This document shows, in pieces, positions 7,504-14,570 of a stretch of DNA of 38,348 nucleotides. The position numbers were made by a program, and so were the translations under genes. Location: positions 1 through 38,348 of the forward strand of contig JAQUJQ010000002.1 of assembly GCA_028680875.1 (NCBI GenBank), written 5' to 3'. Every line of letters begins with the position of its first letter. Positions within the stretch are counted from its first letter, which is position 1. The stretch comes from Eubacteriales bacterium (GTDB lineage: Bacteria; Bacillota; Clostridia; Peptostreptococcales; Anaerovoracaceae). The notes beneath the pieces are model-generated. The model worked only from the letters and a program-made list of their open reading frames with translations, did no database searches and was not told where the DNA came from.

Positions 7504-10251
7504 TTACTTTTTCAATTCCGCCAATATTTTTTCCGGAAGAGCCGGCAACTCCCTGATTCTGACATTGCAGGCATCATAAATTGCATTGATGATCGAGGCA
7601 TGAGGTGAACTCAATGGCAGTTCACCAACACCGGAAGCACCAAAAGGCCCATGCTCTCTGGGATTTTCAAAATAAATAACCTCCATTTCATCAGGAGCAT
7701 CCTTTATAGTAGGAATCCCGCATCCGGCTAAGCTGGTATGCTTTTTCAAATCCTCATACTGTTCAGTCAAGGCAAAACCCACACCCTGAACCAGGCCGCC
7801 GTACATCTGTCCATCTACAGTTGATTTGTTTATTATCTTTCCACAGTCTGTAACCAATGTCATTTTATTGACAGTTACCTTACCCGTATTTATATTGACG
7901 CAAAGTTCAGTCATAATAAACCCGTACATGTACATCAACATGGGAATGCCCTGTGCAGTTTCCTGATCGATCATTTGACAGAATTGCCCGGATGCAAAGC
8001 TACCCACATATCTCAAATCAATATTTTCTACAACCATTTCCTCATAAGTACGGTAACTGCCGTCTTCCTTTTTCATTGCACTTATCAGCTTTTCACAAGC
8101 ATCCTTCATCGCATTCCCAAAGAATACCTGCCCTCTGCTTCCTGCGGAAACTCCGCCGTCAGGACAAATTTTAGTGTCGTTCATAATCATCTTTATCTTA
8201 TTAATGGGAACATTTAAGGGTTTTAAAGCCTCATGGGCAATAGTAAGGGTGCCCAGATCGGAACCCTGGCCATGATCCTGCCAGCAATTGTATATAGCGA
8301 CTCCGCCGTCGGGCAACAGTTCTGCCCAAGCTTCCGAGAAATCCGCAAAATCTCCGCCCACACAATAATTAGCTAAAGATAAACCAACACCATATTTTTT
8401 ATCAGCAGTCTCTTTCTTTTTTGCCTCTTTTTTTGCCTGCTCATAATGAGGTTTAAGATAATCCATCATTTCTTCCAGCGAGAATACCTCAGGAGTGTCT
8501 CCCACAGGACTTGTGGCTCCGGGTCTGTAAATATTTTTGTATCGCAGGTCAAATGGATCCATTCCCATTTTAACAGCCAGCTCATCTATCAGACATTCAC
8601 TTGGAAACAAAGCCTGAGGAGATCCGTAAGAACGAAATGCTGTCCCATATGTATGGTTTGTGCAAACTGCATGGGTTTCGCCTCTGATATTTTTAATATC
8701 ATAACCTGCTCCTACAAACATATTTCCTTTAAAAGCAAGGCAATCGCCCCATTCGGAATAGGCGCCGTGGTCAAAGATCAAATCATATTCCATACCGAGA
8801 ATCTTTCCGTCTTTATCTGCTGCCATTTTGATATCAGAATAAGATGACGCCCTTTTCCCGGTATATGTAATAGTCTGATGCATATCAAATTCCAAATAAC
8901 ACGGCTTTCCGGTAGCCATTACAGCTACTCCGATCAACGCTTCGTTGGTAGGGCTTAGTTTATATCCGAAAGTTGCACCTGTGTTATTTTGTATGATCCT
9001 GAATTTTTCTTCCGGAATCCCCAGCGCTTCCTGAAGCATGGCAATATGCACATACAGACAAATACTCTTTGACTGAATAGTTAGCATATCATTTTCATCA
9101 AAGTATCCGAAACCTACATCCGGTTCTAAAATCAAATGAGGTTGTCTTGTAGTGTAGTAGCTGGCTTCCGTAGTATAAGCCGCTTCTTTGAAAATCGCAG
9201 CAGTATCTTCACCTTTTATTGTCTTTTGGTCGAAGTAAACATTTGGCGTTCCCGGATGAATCTCGATTGCATCATCTGCCATAGCCTCCAAAGCATTCAT
9301 GTATGCAGGAAGCTCTTCGATATCTACGATAACCGCATCCGCTGCAGCTTCAGCGTGCTCTTTTGTATCCGCACAAACGATTGCAATTGCATCACCGTAC
9401 ATAAAGATTTTTTCATCACAGAGGATAGGTCTGTCAAAACCATCTCCCTTATTCCATGGGAATAGAGCCATTCCATTGATTCGATTCGTTCCCTTAATAT
9501 CTTTATGAGTCAGCACCGCTTCAACACCCGGCATCTTTTCTGCAACAGATGTGTCAATGCTCTTGATATTTGCATGAGAGACTTTGGCCTGAACCAGAGC
9601 CATCTGTAAAGTATCTTTAGGCATTTTCAGCCCCACATCCGCTCCGAAATCATGGGTCCCCACCACTTTATCAACAGCATTGGGGCGAGGGGCATAGCTT
9701 CCTAAAATTCCTTTCTTTTCGTCATAGTCAAACTCCAAATCTTTTATAGTCCATTCTTTGCGTATTACTTTGGCAGCATCCATAACTGCGTCCACGATAG
9801 GTTTATATCCGGTACATCTACAAACATTTCTATGTTTTTGGAACCAATCCCTGATTTCCTCTCTTGTAGGATTCTGATTTTCATCTAATAAAGCTTTCCC
9901 CGATACGATAAATCCCGGTGAGCAGAACCCGCATTGTGCTGCGCCATGTTTTATCATAGCAGCCTGAAGGGGATGCAGGTTATCTCTTGTACCAATCCCT
10001 TCTATAGTTGTTATTTGAGCATTATCAGGCACACGACTCATCTTTGTAATACAAGAACGTACTACTTTACCGTTGACTATAACAGAGCAAATACCACACT
10101 GACCCGTTTTACATCCTACTTTGGTACCCAAGAGTCCTAGTTGCTCACGGATTACTGTAGAGAGCATTTGATTTGGTTCAACTATAACCCTGGTCTTGAC
10201 ACCATTAACTATAAGATCTTTTTTTCTTAACTTTCTCACGTTATCAGACAT
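7504..10251 (-). CDS. mop: Molybdopterin-dependent aldehyde oxidoreductase, Mop type
   Basis: 915 residues, about the length of Desulfovibrio gigas Mop (907), and very similar to it as I recall that sequence. The N-terminal plant-type [2Fe-2S] domain has C47, C52, C55 and C67; the helical [2Fe-2S] domain has C107, C110, C144 and C146 (QCGFC, CRCTGYK). The rest is the molybdenum cofactor domain, with the active-site glutamate at 877 in FGASGVGELPL. There is no FAD domain, so electrons must leave to a separate carrier. It oxidises aldehydes to carboxylic acids at a Mo-hydroxylase centre in the cytoplasm. AAGGAGGG precedes the ATG. It is the first gene after a Moco-type riboswitch. Substrate range is unknown, and W instead of Mo cannot be excluded. 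Confidence 0.95.
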   Translation of the reverse strand: MSDNVRKLRKKDLIVNGVKTRVIVEPNQMLSTVIREQLGLLGTKVGCKTGQCGICSVIVNGKVVRSCITKMSRVPDNAQITTIEGIGTRDNLHPLQAAMIKHGAAQCGFCSPGFIVSGKALLDENQNPTREEIRDWFQKHRNVCRCTGYKPIVDAVMDAAKVIRKEWTIKDLEFDYDEKKGILGSYAPRPNAVDKVVGTHDFGADVGLKMPKDTLQMALVQAKVSHANIKSIDTSVAEKMPGVEAVLTHKDIKGTNRINGMALFPWNKGDGFDRPILCDEKIFMYGDAIAIVCADTKEHAEAAADAVIVDIEELPAYMNALEAMADDAIEIHPGTPNVYFDQKTIKGEDTAAIFKEAAYTTEASYYTTRQPHLILEPDVGFGYFDENDMLTIQSKSICLYVHIAMLQEALGIPEEKFRIIQNNTGATFGYKLSPTNEALIGVAVMATGKPCYLEFDMHQTITYTGKRASSYSDIKMAADKDGKILGMEYDLIFDHGAYSEWGDCLAFKGNMFVGAGYDIKNIRGETHAVCTNHTYGTAFRSYGSPQALFPSECLIDELAVKMGMDPFDLRYKNIYRPGATSPVGDTPEVFSLEEMMDYLKPHYEQAKKEAKKKETADKKYGVGLSLANYCVGGDFADFSEAWAELLPDGGVAIYNCWQDHGQGSDLGTLTIAHEALKPLNVPINKIKMIMNDTKICPDGGVSAGSRGQVFFGNAMKDACEKLISAMKKEDGSYRTYEEMVVENIDLRYVGSFASGQFCQMIDQETAQGIPMLMYMYGFIMTELCVNINTGKVTVNKMTLVTDCGKIINKSTVDGQMYGGLVQGVGFALTEQYEDLKKHTSLAGCGIPTIKDAPDEMEVIYFENPREHGPFGASGVGELPLSSPHASIINAIYDACNVRIRELPALPEKILAELKK

Positions 10252-10382
10252 TGAGACCCTCCTTAAAAATCAATTATGACTTAGGGATATCTACTTAATA
10301 TTGTGATTTCACTTTTTTAGATGTACTATAGAATAATCCTATCAGCCTCCTTTTTTATCAATAGCTGTAAAGTAAATTAAAA
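10252..10382 (-). other. Leader region between terminator-like hairpin and mop start
   Basis: This stretch completes the 365-bp intergenic gap upstream of mop. It has the mop Shine-Dalgarno (AAGGAGGG, about 10260), a second AAAAAGGAGG about 90 bp upstream of the start with no ATG near it, and no ORF worth calling. The remaining gap, 10383-10616, holds the hairpin, riboswitch and promoter listed separately. Confidence 0.5.
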
Positions 10383-10405
10383 TCCCTGTCCGTAAACGGG
10401 CAGGG
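10371..10405 (-). terminator. Terminator-like hairpin in the mop leader
   Basis: On the minus strand CCCTG-C-CCG, loop TTTA, CGG-A-CAGGG forms an 8-bp stem with one mismatch, followed by ATTTTAATTT. It lies 35 nt after the end of the riboswitch aptamer and before mop, the usual position for an expression platform working by premature termination. The T tract is broken, so strength is uncertain. Confidence 0.6.
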
Positions 10406-10434
10406 AAAACAGTACACGAAAAATGCATTTTGTA

Positions 10435-10542
10435 TAATGTCTCCTTTCCAAATACGGGAGGCTCAGATGTTTCCATCTAAACCCATCGTCTCTGACTTCA
10501 TAGCGTAAAACTGCCACAGAAGATCAGAGATCGGAGATAATT
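10435..10542 (-). promoter_or_regulatory. Moco (molybdenum/tungsten cofactor) riboswitch candidate
   Basis: The minus-strand RNA folds as follows: a closing stem UCUCC (10533-10537) with GGAGA (10440-10444); a long hairpin with arms UCUCUGA and UCAGAGA extended by CUUC/GAAG and GUGGC/GCUAU; then GACGAUGGGUUUAGAUG, a GAAA tetraloop, CAUCUGAGCCUCCC; and finally GGAAAGGAGA. The GAUGGG, GNRA-capped stem, GAGCCUCCC and GGAAAGGAG elements match my memory of the Moco RNA motif. The position, between a good promoter and a Mop-type molybdoenzyme gene, agrees. Whether it senses Moco or the tungsten cofactor depends on presence of one helix (P3), which I cannot settle by eye. Confidence 0.82.
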
Positions 10543-10562
10543 ATTTAATTTTTACTGATTTC

Positions 10563-10591
10563 AGTTTAGCAGGGATTAGTAATGGTGTCAA
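10563..10591 (-). promoter_or_regulatory. Sigma-A promoter of the mop operon
   Basis: Minus-strand TTGACA (10586-10591), a 17-bp spacer and TAAACT (10563-10568). The predicted transcript starts near 10556, about 20 nt before the closing stem of the riboswitch aptamer, which supports both calls. Confidence 0.8.
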
Positions 10592-10616
10592 TAATTGAAA
10601 GCATATTCAAGTTTTT

Positions 10617-11315
10617 TTATAGTGTCCAGGCAAGATAGAACATAAAAAATGCTAAGAGTAAAATTGCCGATCCTATCAATAGCTTTATTCCTTTTATTAT
10701 CCTCATATAACGTAAATCCTCAGTAAGTTTTTGAATCAGTCCGGCCGAAGTACCTGCAATAATAACTAGGATACTATGGCCCAGAGCATATAACAACAGG
10801 AGCATAATCCCCCAAAGAGGACTTCCGCTTTCTGCAACAATTGCCAGCAAAACTACAAGAACCGGCAATGCACAATGAGATGCAAAGAGCCCCCCGAGCA
10901 TACCTGCAAGGAAGGCACCCACATATCCTTTTTTTGAATTCTTTGAATGGTTGAAAGCCGGTGGAATGAAATTATGGATCTCAAAAGCTTGAATCGCCAT
11001 AAGTACCATCAAAATACCGAGCATAACATACCACCATGGCCCCAGGTGGTGTAAAAGCTTTCCGACAAGAGAAGCAAATACTCCAAGTATAGTATAAGTA
11101 ATTGCCATCCCTAAAGCAAAAACTAAAGATAAACGAAAAGCCCTTTTCCCATCTTTGTTTCCGGTGCCACCAACATAACCTATGATAATGGGAACACTCG
11201 AAAGTGAACAAGGGGTAACAGAGGTTAAAGCCCCTGCCAGGATTGCAAGCATAGGAGCAAACCAAATATTGTGCTCCAATAAGGCCGAGAGGGCTTCAAT
11301 CCCGTGATCAATCAT
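10617..11315 (-). CDS. CcdA/DsbD-family membrane thiol-redox transporter
   Basis: 232 residues from ATG 11315, chosen over a TTG at 11336 because GAGG lies 8 bp upstream. About six hydrophobic segments; the paired-cysteine signatures are TPCSLSSVP (C36) in the first repeat and SHCALPVLV (C148) in the second, the positions of the redox cysteines in CcdA and DsbD-beta. CcdA proteins carry reducing equivalents from cytoplasmic thioredoxin to the outside face for cytochrome c maturation, spore-coat or other thiol pathways. No thioredoxin-like partner or cytochrome gene is next to it. It starts 28 bp after the racemase stop and ends before the mop promoter, so it belongs to the racemase transcript, not the mop operon. 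The partner is unknown. Confidence 0.87.
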   Translation of the reverse strand: MIDHGIEALSALLEHNIWFAPMLAILAGALTSVTPCSLSSVPIIIGYVGGTGNKDGKRAFRLSLVFALGMAITYTILGVFASLVGKLLHHLGPWWYVMLGILMVLMAIQAFEIHNFIPPAFNHSKNSKKGYVGAFLAGMLGGLFASHCALPVLVVLLAIVAESGSPLWGIMLLLLYALGHSILVIIAGTSAGLIQKLTEDLRYMRIIKGIKLLIGSAILLLAFFMFYLAWTL

Positions 11316-11343
11316 ATTTATCGCCTCGATTTCCAAAATGGAT

Positions 11344-12177
11344 TTAATCTATATAAATGGTGCCGGCAGCTGTAATATCAATGTCGCCGGCCAGTTTAGC
11401 AGCAATGATACCGCCATTCCAATCAATACTTGCAAATAACTCTCCTCCCGGTTGATGAATTTGCATATTTTTGATGGTTCTTCCCTCCCTTTGAGCAAGG
11501 GCAGATACCAGAGCTACCGTTCCGGATCCGCAGCTCTTCTCCCAGGTCAAAGAACCTACCGCTCTTACATAAACCACCGGTGTCATTTGTGATGTAGCAC
11601 TGTTATAAAATAGTATGCCAAAACAATCCGTATCCAGTTGTTCCTTTTTTAAAAAATCCTTTACAATATGAACATAGGCATCTGCCGCAGTTTTGTTCCA
11701 GAGAATCACATGAAGGATACCCTCATAGACTACAATGCTATAATCACCCAATTGATCATTTCTGCCATGATAGATATCTGAAGGAAGCGGCATTTCGATT
11801 GCAACGTTGCATCTATAGCCGGGCTGTTGATTTTGCACTACGGCGGTTAAGATTCCCCTGTAACCGGACATTTCTATAATTACTTCCTTTTTGTCCCCCT
11901 CAAAATTATGAATTTTTCCACTCTCCATTCCGCCCATGGCAATCCAGGCGGCAAGGCTTCTGGATGCATTGCCACAAAATTCTCCGCCCATCATCTGGAG
12001 ACGGGCTAAAGCTTTGGGGTGTTCCGCCTTTTCCAGAAAACCTACCTGCTCGGCGCAAAGATAAGTATCAGTCATAATTTTAGCGGCGATATCCGAGTAT
12101 CTTTTTCTGGGTAAAGGGTCTATAATCAGTATGGTTGTATTCCCACTGGGATTATACTTTACAAATTTGAGTTCCAT
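11344..12177 (-). CDS. CntK-like histidine racemase family protein (DapF fold)
   Basis: 277 residues with the two-cysteine active site of the DapF fold: GGEFCGNA (C68) and WEKSCGSGT (C216). It differs from true diaminopimelate epimerase at the N-terminus: KYNPSGNTTILI replaces the GNDF motif. It agrees closely with my recollection of staphylococcal CntK (KYNPSGN, EQVGF, EFCGNA, WENSCGSGT, HQPGG), which makes D-histidine for the metallophore staphylopine. The other staphylopine enzymes (CntL aminobutanoyl transferase, CntM dehydrogenase) and the Cnt importer are not visible here. So the substrate may be histidine or another amino acid. The neighbouring divergent gene is a metal cation exporter. 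AAGGAA precedes the ATG. Confidence 0.8.
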   Translation of the reverse strand: MELKFVKYNPSGNTTILIIDPLPRKRYSDIAAKIMTDTYLCAEQVGFLEKAEHPKALARLQMMGGEFCGNASRSLAAWIAMGGMESGKIHNFEGDKKEVIIEMSGYRGILTAVVQNQQPGYRCNVAIEMPLPSDIYHGRNDQLGDYSIVVYEGILHVILWNKTAADAYVHIVKDFLKKEQLDTDCFGILFYNSATSQMTPVVYVRAVGSLTWEKSCGSGTVALVSALAQREGRTIKNMQIHQPGGELFASIDWNGGIIAAKLAGDIDITAAGTIYID

Positions 12178-12215
12178 GTTCGTTGAGTTCCTTTAACAAT
12201 AAATTTAAGTGGAAA

Positions 12216-12243
12216 TTGCACAGTTTTTATTATAACATATTAA
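12216..12243. promoter_or_regulatory. Divergent promoter region, racemase and CDF genes
   Basis: The 106-bp gap between divergent genes holds a perfect -10 TATAAT on the minus strand (12229-12234) without a convincing -35, and on the plus strand TTGCAC (12216-12221), 16 bp, TATTAA (12238-12243). The two overlap, so the genes may share control. Weak evidence by eye. Confidence 0.4.
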
Positions 12244-12283
12244 ATACGACTCATTACCAAAAATTGATACACCGGAGAAAGCC

Positions 12284-13456
12284 ATGATAAAATTACTGAT
12301 CCGAATCTTTATCAAGGATTACGGAAATACAAAAGATTCCAAAGTTCGTGACAGCTACGGCAGGTTGGCCAGTGTTGTCGGTATTATATCCAATTTACTG
12401 CTAAGCGGCCTTAAAATTACTTTGGGCTTGATTTTTCATAGTATCGCTATTTTAGCAGACGGTATAAATAATATTGCTGACACCTCATCTTCTATCATAC
12501 TGTTAATCGGTTTAAAACTTGCTGCCAAGCCTGCAGATGAAGACCATCCTTACGGCCATGCCCGTATCGAATATATAACCGGCTTGCTTATTTCCTTTCT
12601 AATTATCATATTAGGTCTTCAGCTTTTAATAACCTCAATTAAAAAAATTATTGATCCTAATCCTATAGAGTTCAGCTATATCACAGTTGTAGCATTACTA
12701 ATAGCCATCGCTATCAAAATCTGGCAATCTTTATTCTATCTTAAAATCGGAAAAATCATCAATTCCGTACCCATAAAAGCGAATTGTACCGACAGCCGTA
12801 ATGATGCGATTGCCACCACTGCAGTACTTTCAAGTATCCTCATCAGTAAGATAAGCGGCTTACAACTTGATGGCTACATGGGTGGACTGGTGGCACTTTT
12901 CATCATTTATTCCGGTATACAGTTGATCGGAGAAACCTCCACTCCTCTTTTAGGCGGTATCCCCGACCCTGAATTGGTGGCAGATATTCAGAAACGGATT
13001 CTTTCCTATAAAGGTGTAGTCGGCATTCATGATTTGGTGGTTCACAGCTATGGTGCCAGGCGGACTTTTGCCACCGTTCATATAGAAGTAGATGCCTATG
13101 GAGATCTGATTGCCAGTCATGATATGGTGGACATCATTGAACGTACCATATCACGGGATTTAAAAATCGAACTTGTAGCTCATATGGATCCTTTAGAAAC
13201 TAGTGATCCTCTTACTGCGGAAATTAATCGGAAGGTGGAGAAACTAATCGCTCCAATAGAAGGAGTCATCGGACACCATGATCTCAGGATCGTTGCCGGT
13301 TACACCAACCAAAAAATCGTATTCGACTTGGTTGTCGATCAGGTATGCACTATGAAAGAATCCGAACTGAAAAAACGGTTGGACCAAGGGATCAAAGAGC
13401 TTTCTCCCAATTACTTTACAGTCATCACCATCGACCGGTGTTATAAAAAGAGCTAG
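12284..13456 (+). CDS. Cation diffusion facilitator (CDF) metal exporter with two C-terminal domains
   Basis: 390 residues. The membrane domain has HSIAILADGINNIAD (52-66) and CTDSRNDA (168-175), giving the aspartate/asparagine metal site of transmembrane helices 2 and 5; DHPYGHARIE (87-96) is the family signature of the Mn/Fe-type CDF branch. About six membrane segments span 30-215. The cytoplasmic part is unusually long: two tandem dimerisation-type domains, about 225-300 (GIHDLVVHSYG) and 305-388 (GHHDLRIVAGY), each beginning with a similar G(I/H)HDL block. These proteins export divalent cations by proton antiport. GGAGAAAGCC precedes the ATG. Its last 4 bp overlap the end of the convergent aminotransferase gene. 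The metal is not certain. Confidence 0.9.
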   Translation: MIKLLIRIFIKDYGNTKDSKVRDSYGRLASVVGIISNLLLSGLKITLGLIFHSIAILADGINNIADTSSSIILLIGLKLAAKPADEDHPYGHARIEYITGLLISFLIIILGLQLLITSIKKIIDPNPIEFSYITVVALLIAIAIKIWQSLFYLKIGKIINSVPIKANCTDSRNDAIATTAVLSSILISKISGLQLDGYMGGLVALFIIYSGIQLIGETSTPLLGGIPDPELVADIQKRILSYKGVVGIHDLVVHSYGARRTFATVHIEVDAYGDLIASHDMVDIIERTISRDLKIELVAHMDPLETSDPLTAEINRKVEKLIAPIEGVIGHHDLRIVAGYTNQKIVFDLVVDQVCTMKESELKKRLDQGIKELSPNYFTVITIDRCYKKS

Positions 13457-14553
13457 CCTTTACACAAAATCACTTCCAATTCATCAATGAATTTCTGAGT
13501 TTGAGCTTCTGTTCCTGTACTGACTCGAAGCCATGTATCCCAACCCCAGAAATATCCGGGACGAATAATGATTCCCTTTTTCATTAATTCCTCAAAAATT
13601 ATTTTTGAATGCTGCTTCGCATTAACAAAGATGAAATTAGCATTAGACGGAAAGAAATCGAATTCCTTTTTATTGAAATAAGCTTCCATCATACTAAGGG
13701 ATTTATAATTTAACTCCACGGTCTTTTGTATATGTTCCTGATCCCTTAATGCACCTCTTGCTGCTTCCTGCGCCAATCGATTTACATTGAAGGTCAACTT
13801 TATCTTATTCATCTCAGCTGCATTTTCCTCTGATGTAACCAAATATCCTATCCTAACTCCTGCAATACCGGAAACCTTGGAAAAAGTTCTGAGTATGATA
13901 GTATTTGGTCTTTCTTCCAAATATCCTAAACTCTTTGGATAATCCGGGTTTACCGATGCAAATTCATAGTAGGCCTCATCCAAAACAACCACAACATTTT
14001 TTGGAATCTTTTTAAGGAGCTCATCAAGTTCCGTTTTCGTGATAATATTCCCTGTAGGATTGTTGGGATTGCATAGATAAATCAGCTTGGTCTTGTCTGT
14101 AACCGCCATACAATAACCGGAGATGTCAAAGTTCTTTTTCTGCAAAGGGACAGTAATGATCCTGGCCCCCATCAGGCAGGTACTGGTATTATAAATTCCA
14201 AAGGATGGGGCTGTCACGACTACCTCATCTCCCTCATTGATAAAGGTTTGAGCAATAAGCATAAGCAGTTCTTCACCACCGTTACCAATGACTAAATTTT
14301 CAACCTTGACACCTAAGTAAACGGCCAAATCCCGTTTTAGTTCAACGGCCGTAGATTCGGGATATAAGTTGATATCTTTGACGGCCCTGATGACAGCTTC
14401 CATAGCCAAAGGTGATGGTCCCAACGGGTTTTCATTAGATGCCAGTTTTACAATATCCGTTAATCCGTACTCACGTTTTACTTCTTCAATCGGTTTTCCG
14501 GGTACATAGGGTTTAAATCCGGCCAATTCTTTGCGATATAAATTTTTTTTCAT
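13453..14553 (-). CDS. hisC: HisC-like PLP-dependent aminotransferase
   Basis: 366 residues, the usual length of histidinol-phosphate aminotransferase. LASNENPLGPSP (38-49), CNPNNPTG (161-168), the LDEAYYEF aspartate (191-198) and the PLP lysine K226 in RTFSKVSGIAGVRIGYL are all present; the C-terminal RVSTGTEAQT carries the phosphate-binding arginine. HisC converts imidazole-acetol phosphate to histidinol phosphate with glutamate. No other his gene is nearby, and lone hisC paralogues often act on aromatic amino acids, so the symbol is provisional. It is the last gene of the long minus-strand unit, 17 bp after the LTA synthase-like gene. Confidence 0.82.
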   Translation of the reverse strand: MKKNLYRKELAGFKPYVPGKPIEEVKREYGLTDIVKLASNENPLGPSPLAMEAVIRAVKDINLYPESTAVELKRDLAVYLGVKVENLVIGNGGEELLMLIAQTFINEGDEVVVTAPSFGIYNTSTCLMGARIITVPLQKKNFDISGYCMAVTDKTKLIYLCNPNNPTGNIITKTELDELLKKIPKNVVVVLDEAYYEFASVNPDYPKSLGYLEERPNTIILRTFSKVSGIAGVRIGYLVTSEENAAEMNKIKLTFNVNRLAQEAARGALRDQEHIQKTVELNYKSLSMMEAYFNKKEFDFFPSNANFIFVNAKQHSKIIFEELMKKGIIIRPGYFWGWDTWLRVSTGTEAQTQKFIDELEVILCKG

Positions 14554-14570
14554 TGATATTCCTTTCCGGG

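Noticed and set aside
2422-10251. Selenocysteine in the molybdoenzyme cassette
   Set aside because: Relatives of the radical SAM protein can be selenoproteins, but all frames here are open with cysteine at the motif positions, and no in-frame TGA breaks conserved sequence.
10440-10537. SAM or cobalamin riboswitch
   Set aside because: The fold has no kink-turn/SAM-I core or B12-box; conserved pieces agree better with the Moco motif.
10252-10616. Small leader peptide before mop
   Set aside because: The extra GGAGG at about 10345 has no start codon at a fitting distance; RNA structure explains the region better.
11344-12177. True diaminopimelate epimerase (dapF)
   Set aside because: The GNDF motif is absent and the sequence follows CntK blocks; no lysine gene is adjacent.
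13453-14553. Part of a histidine operon
   Set aside because: No other his gene is in the window; the gene ends a housekeeping unit.
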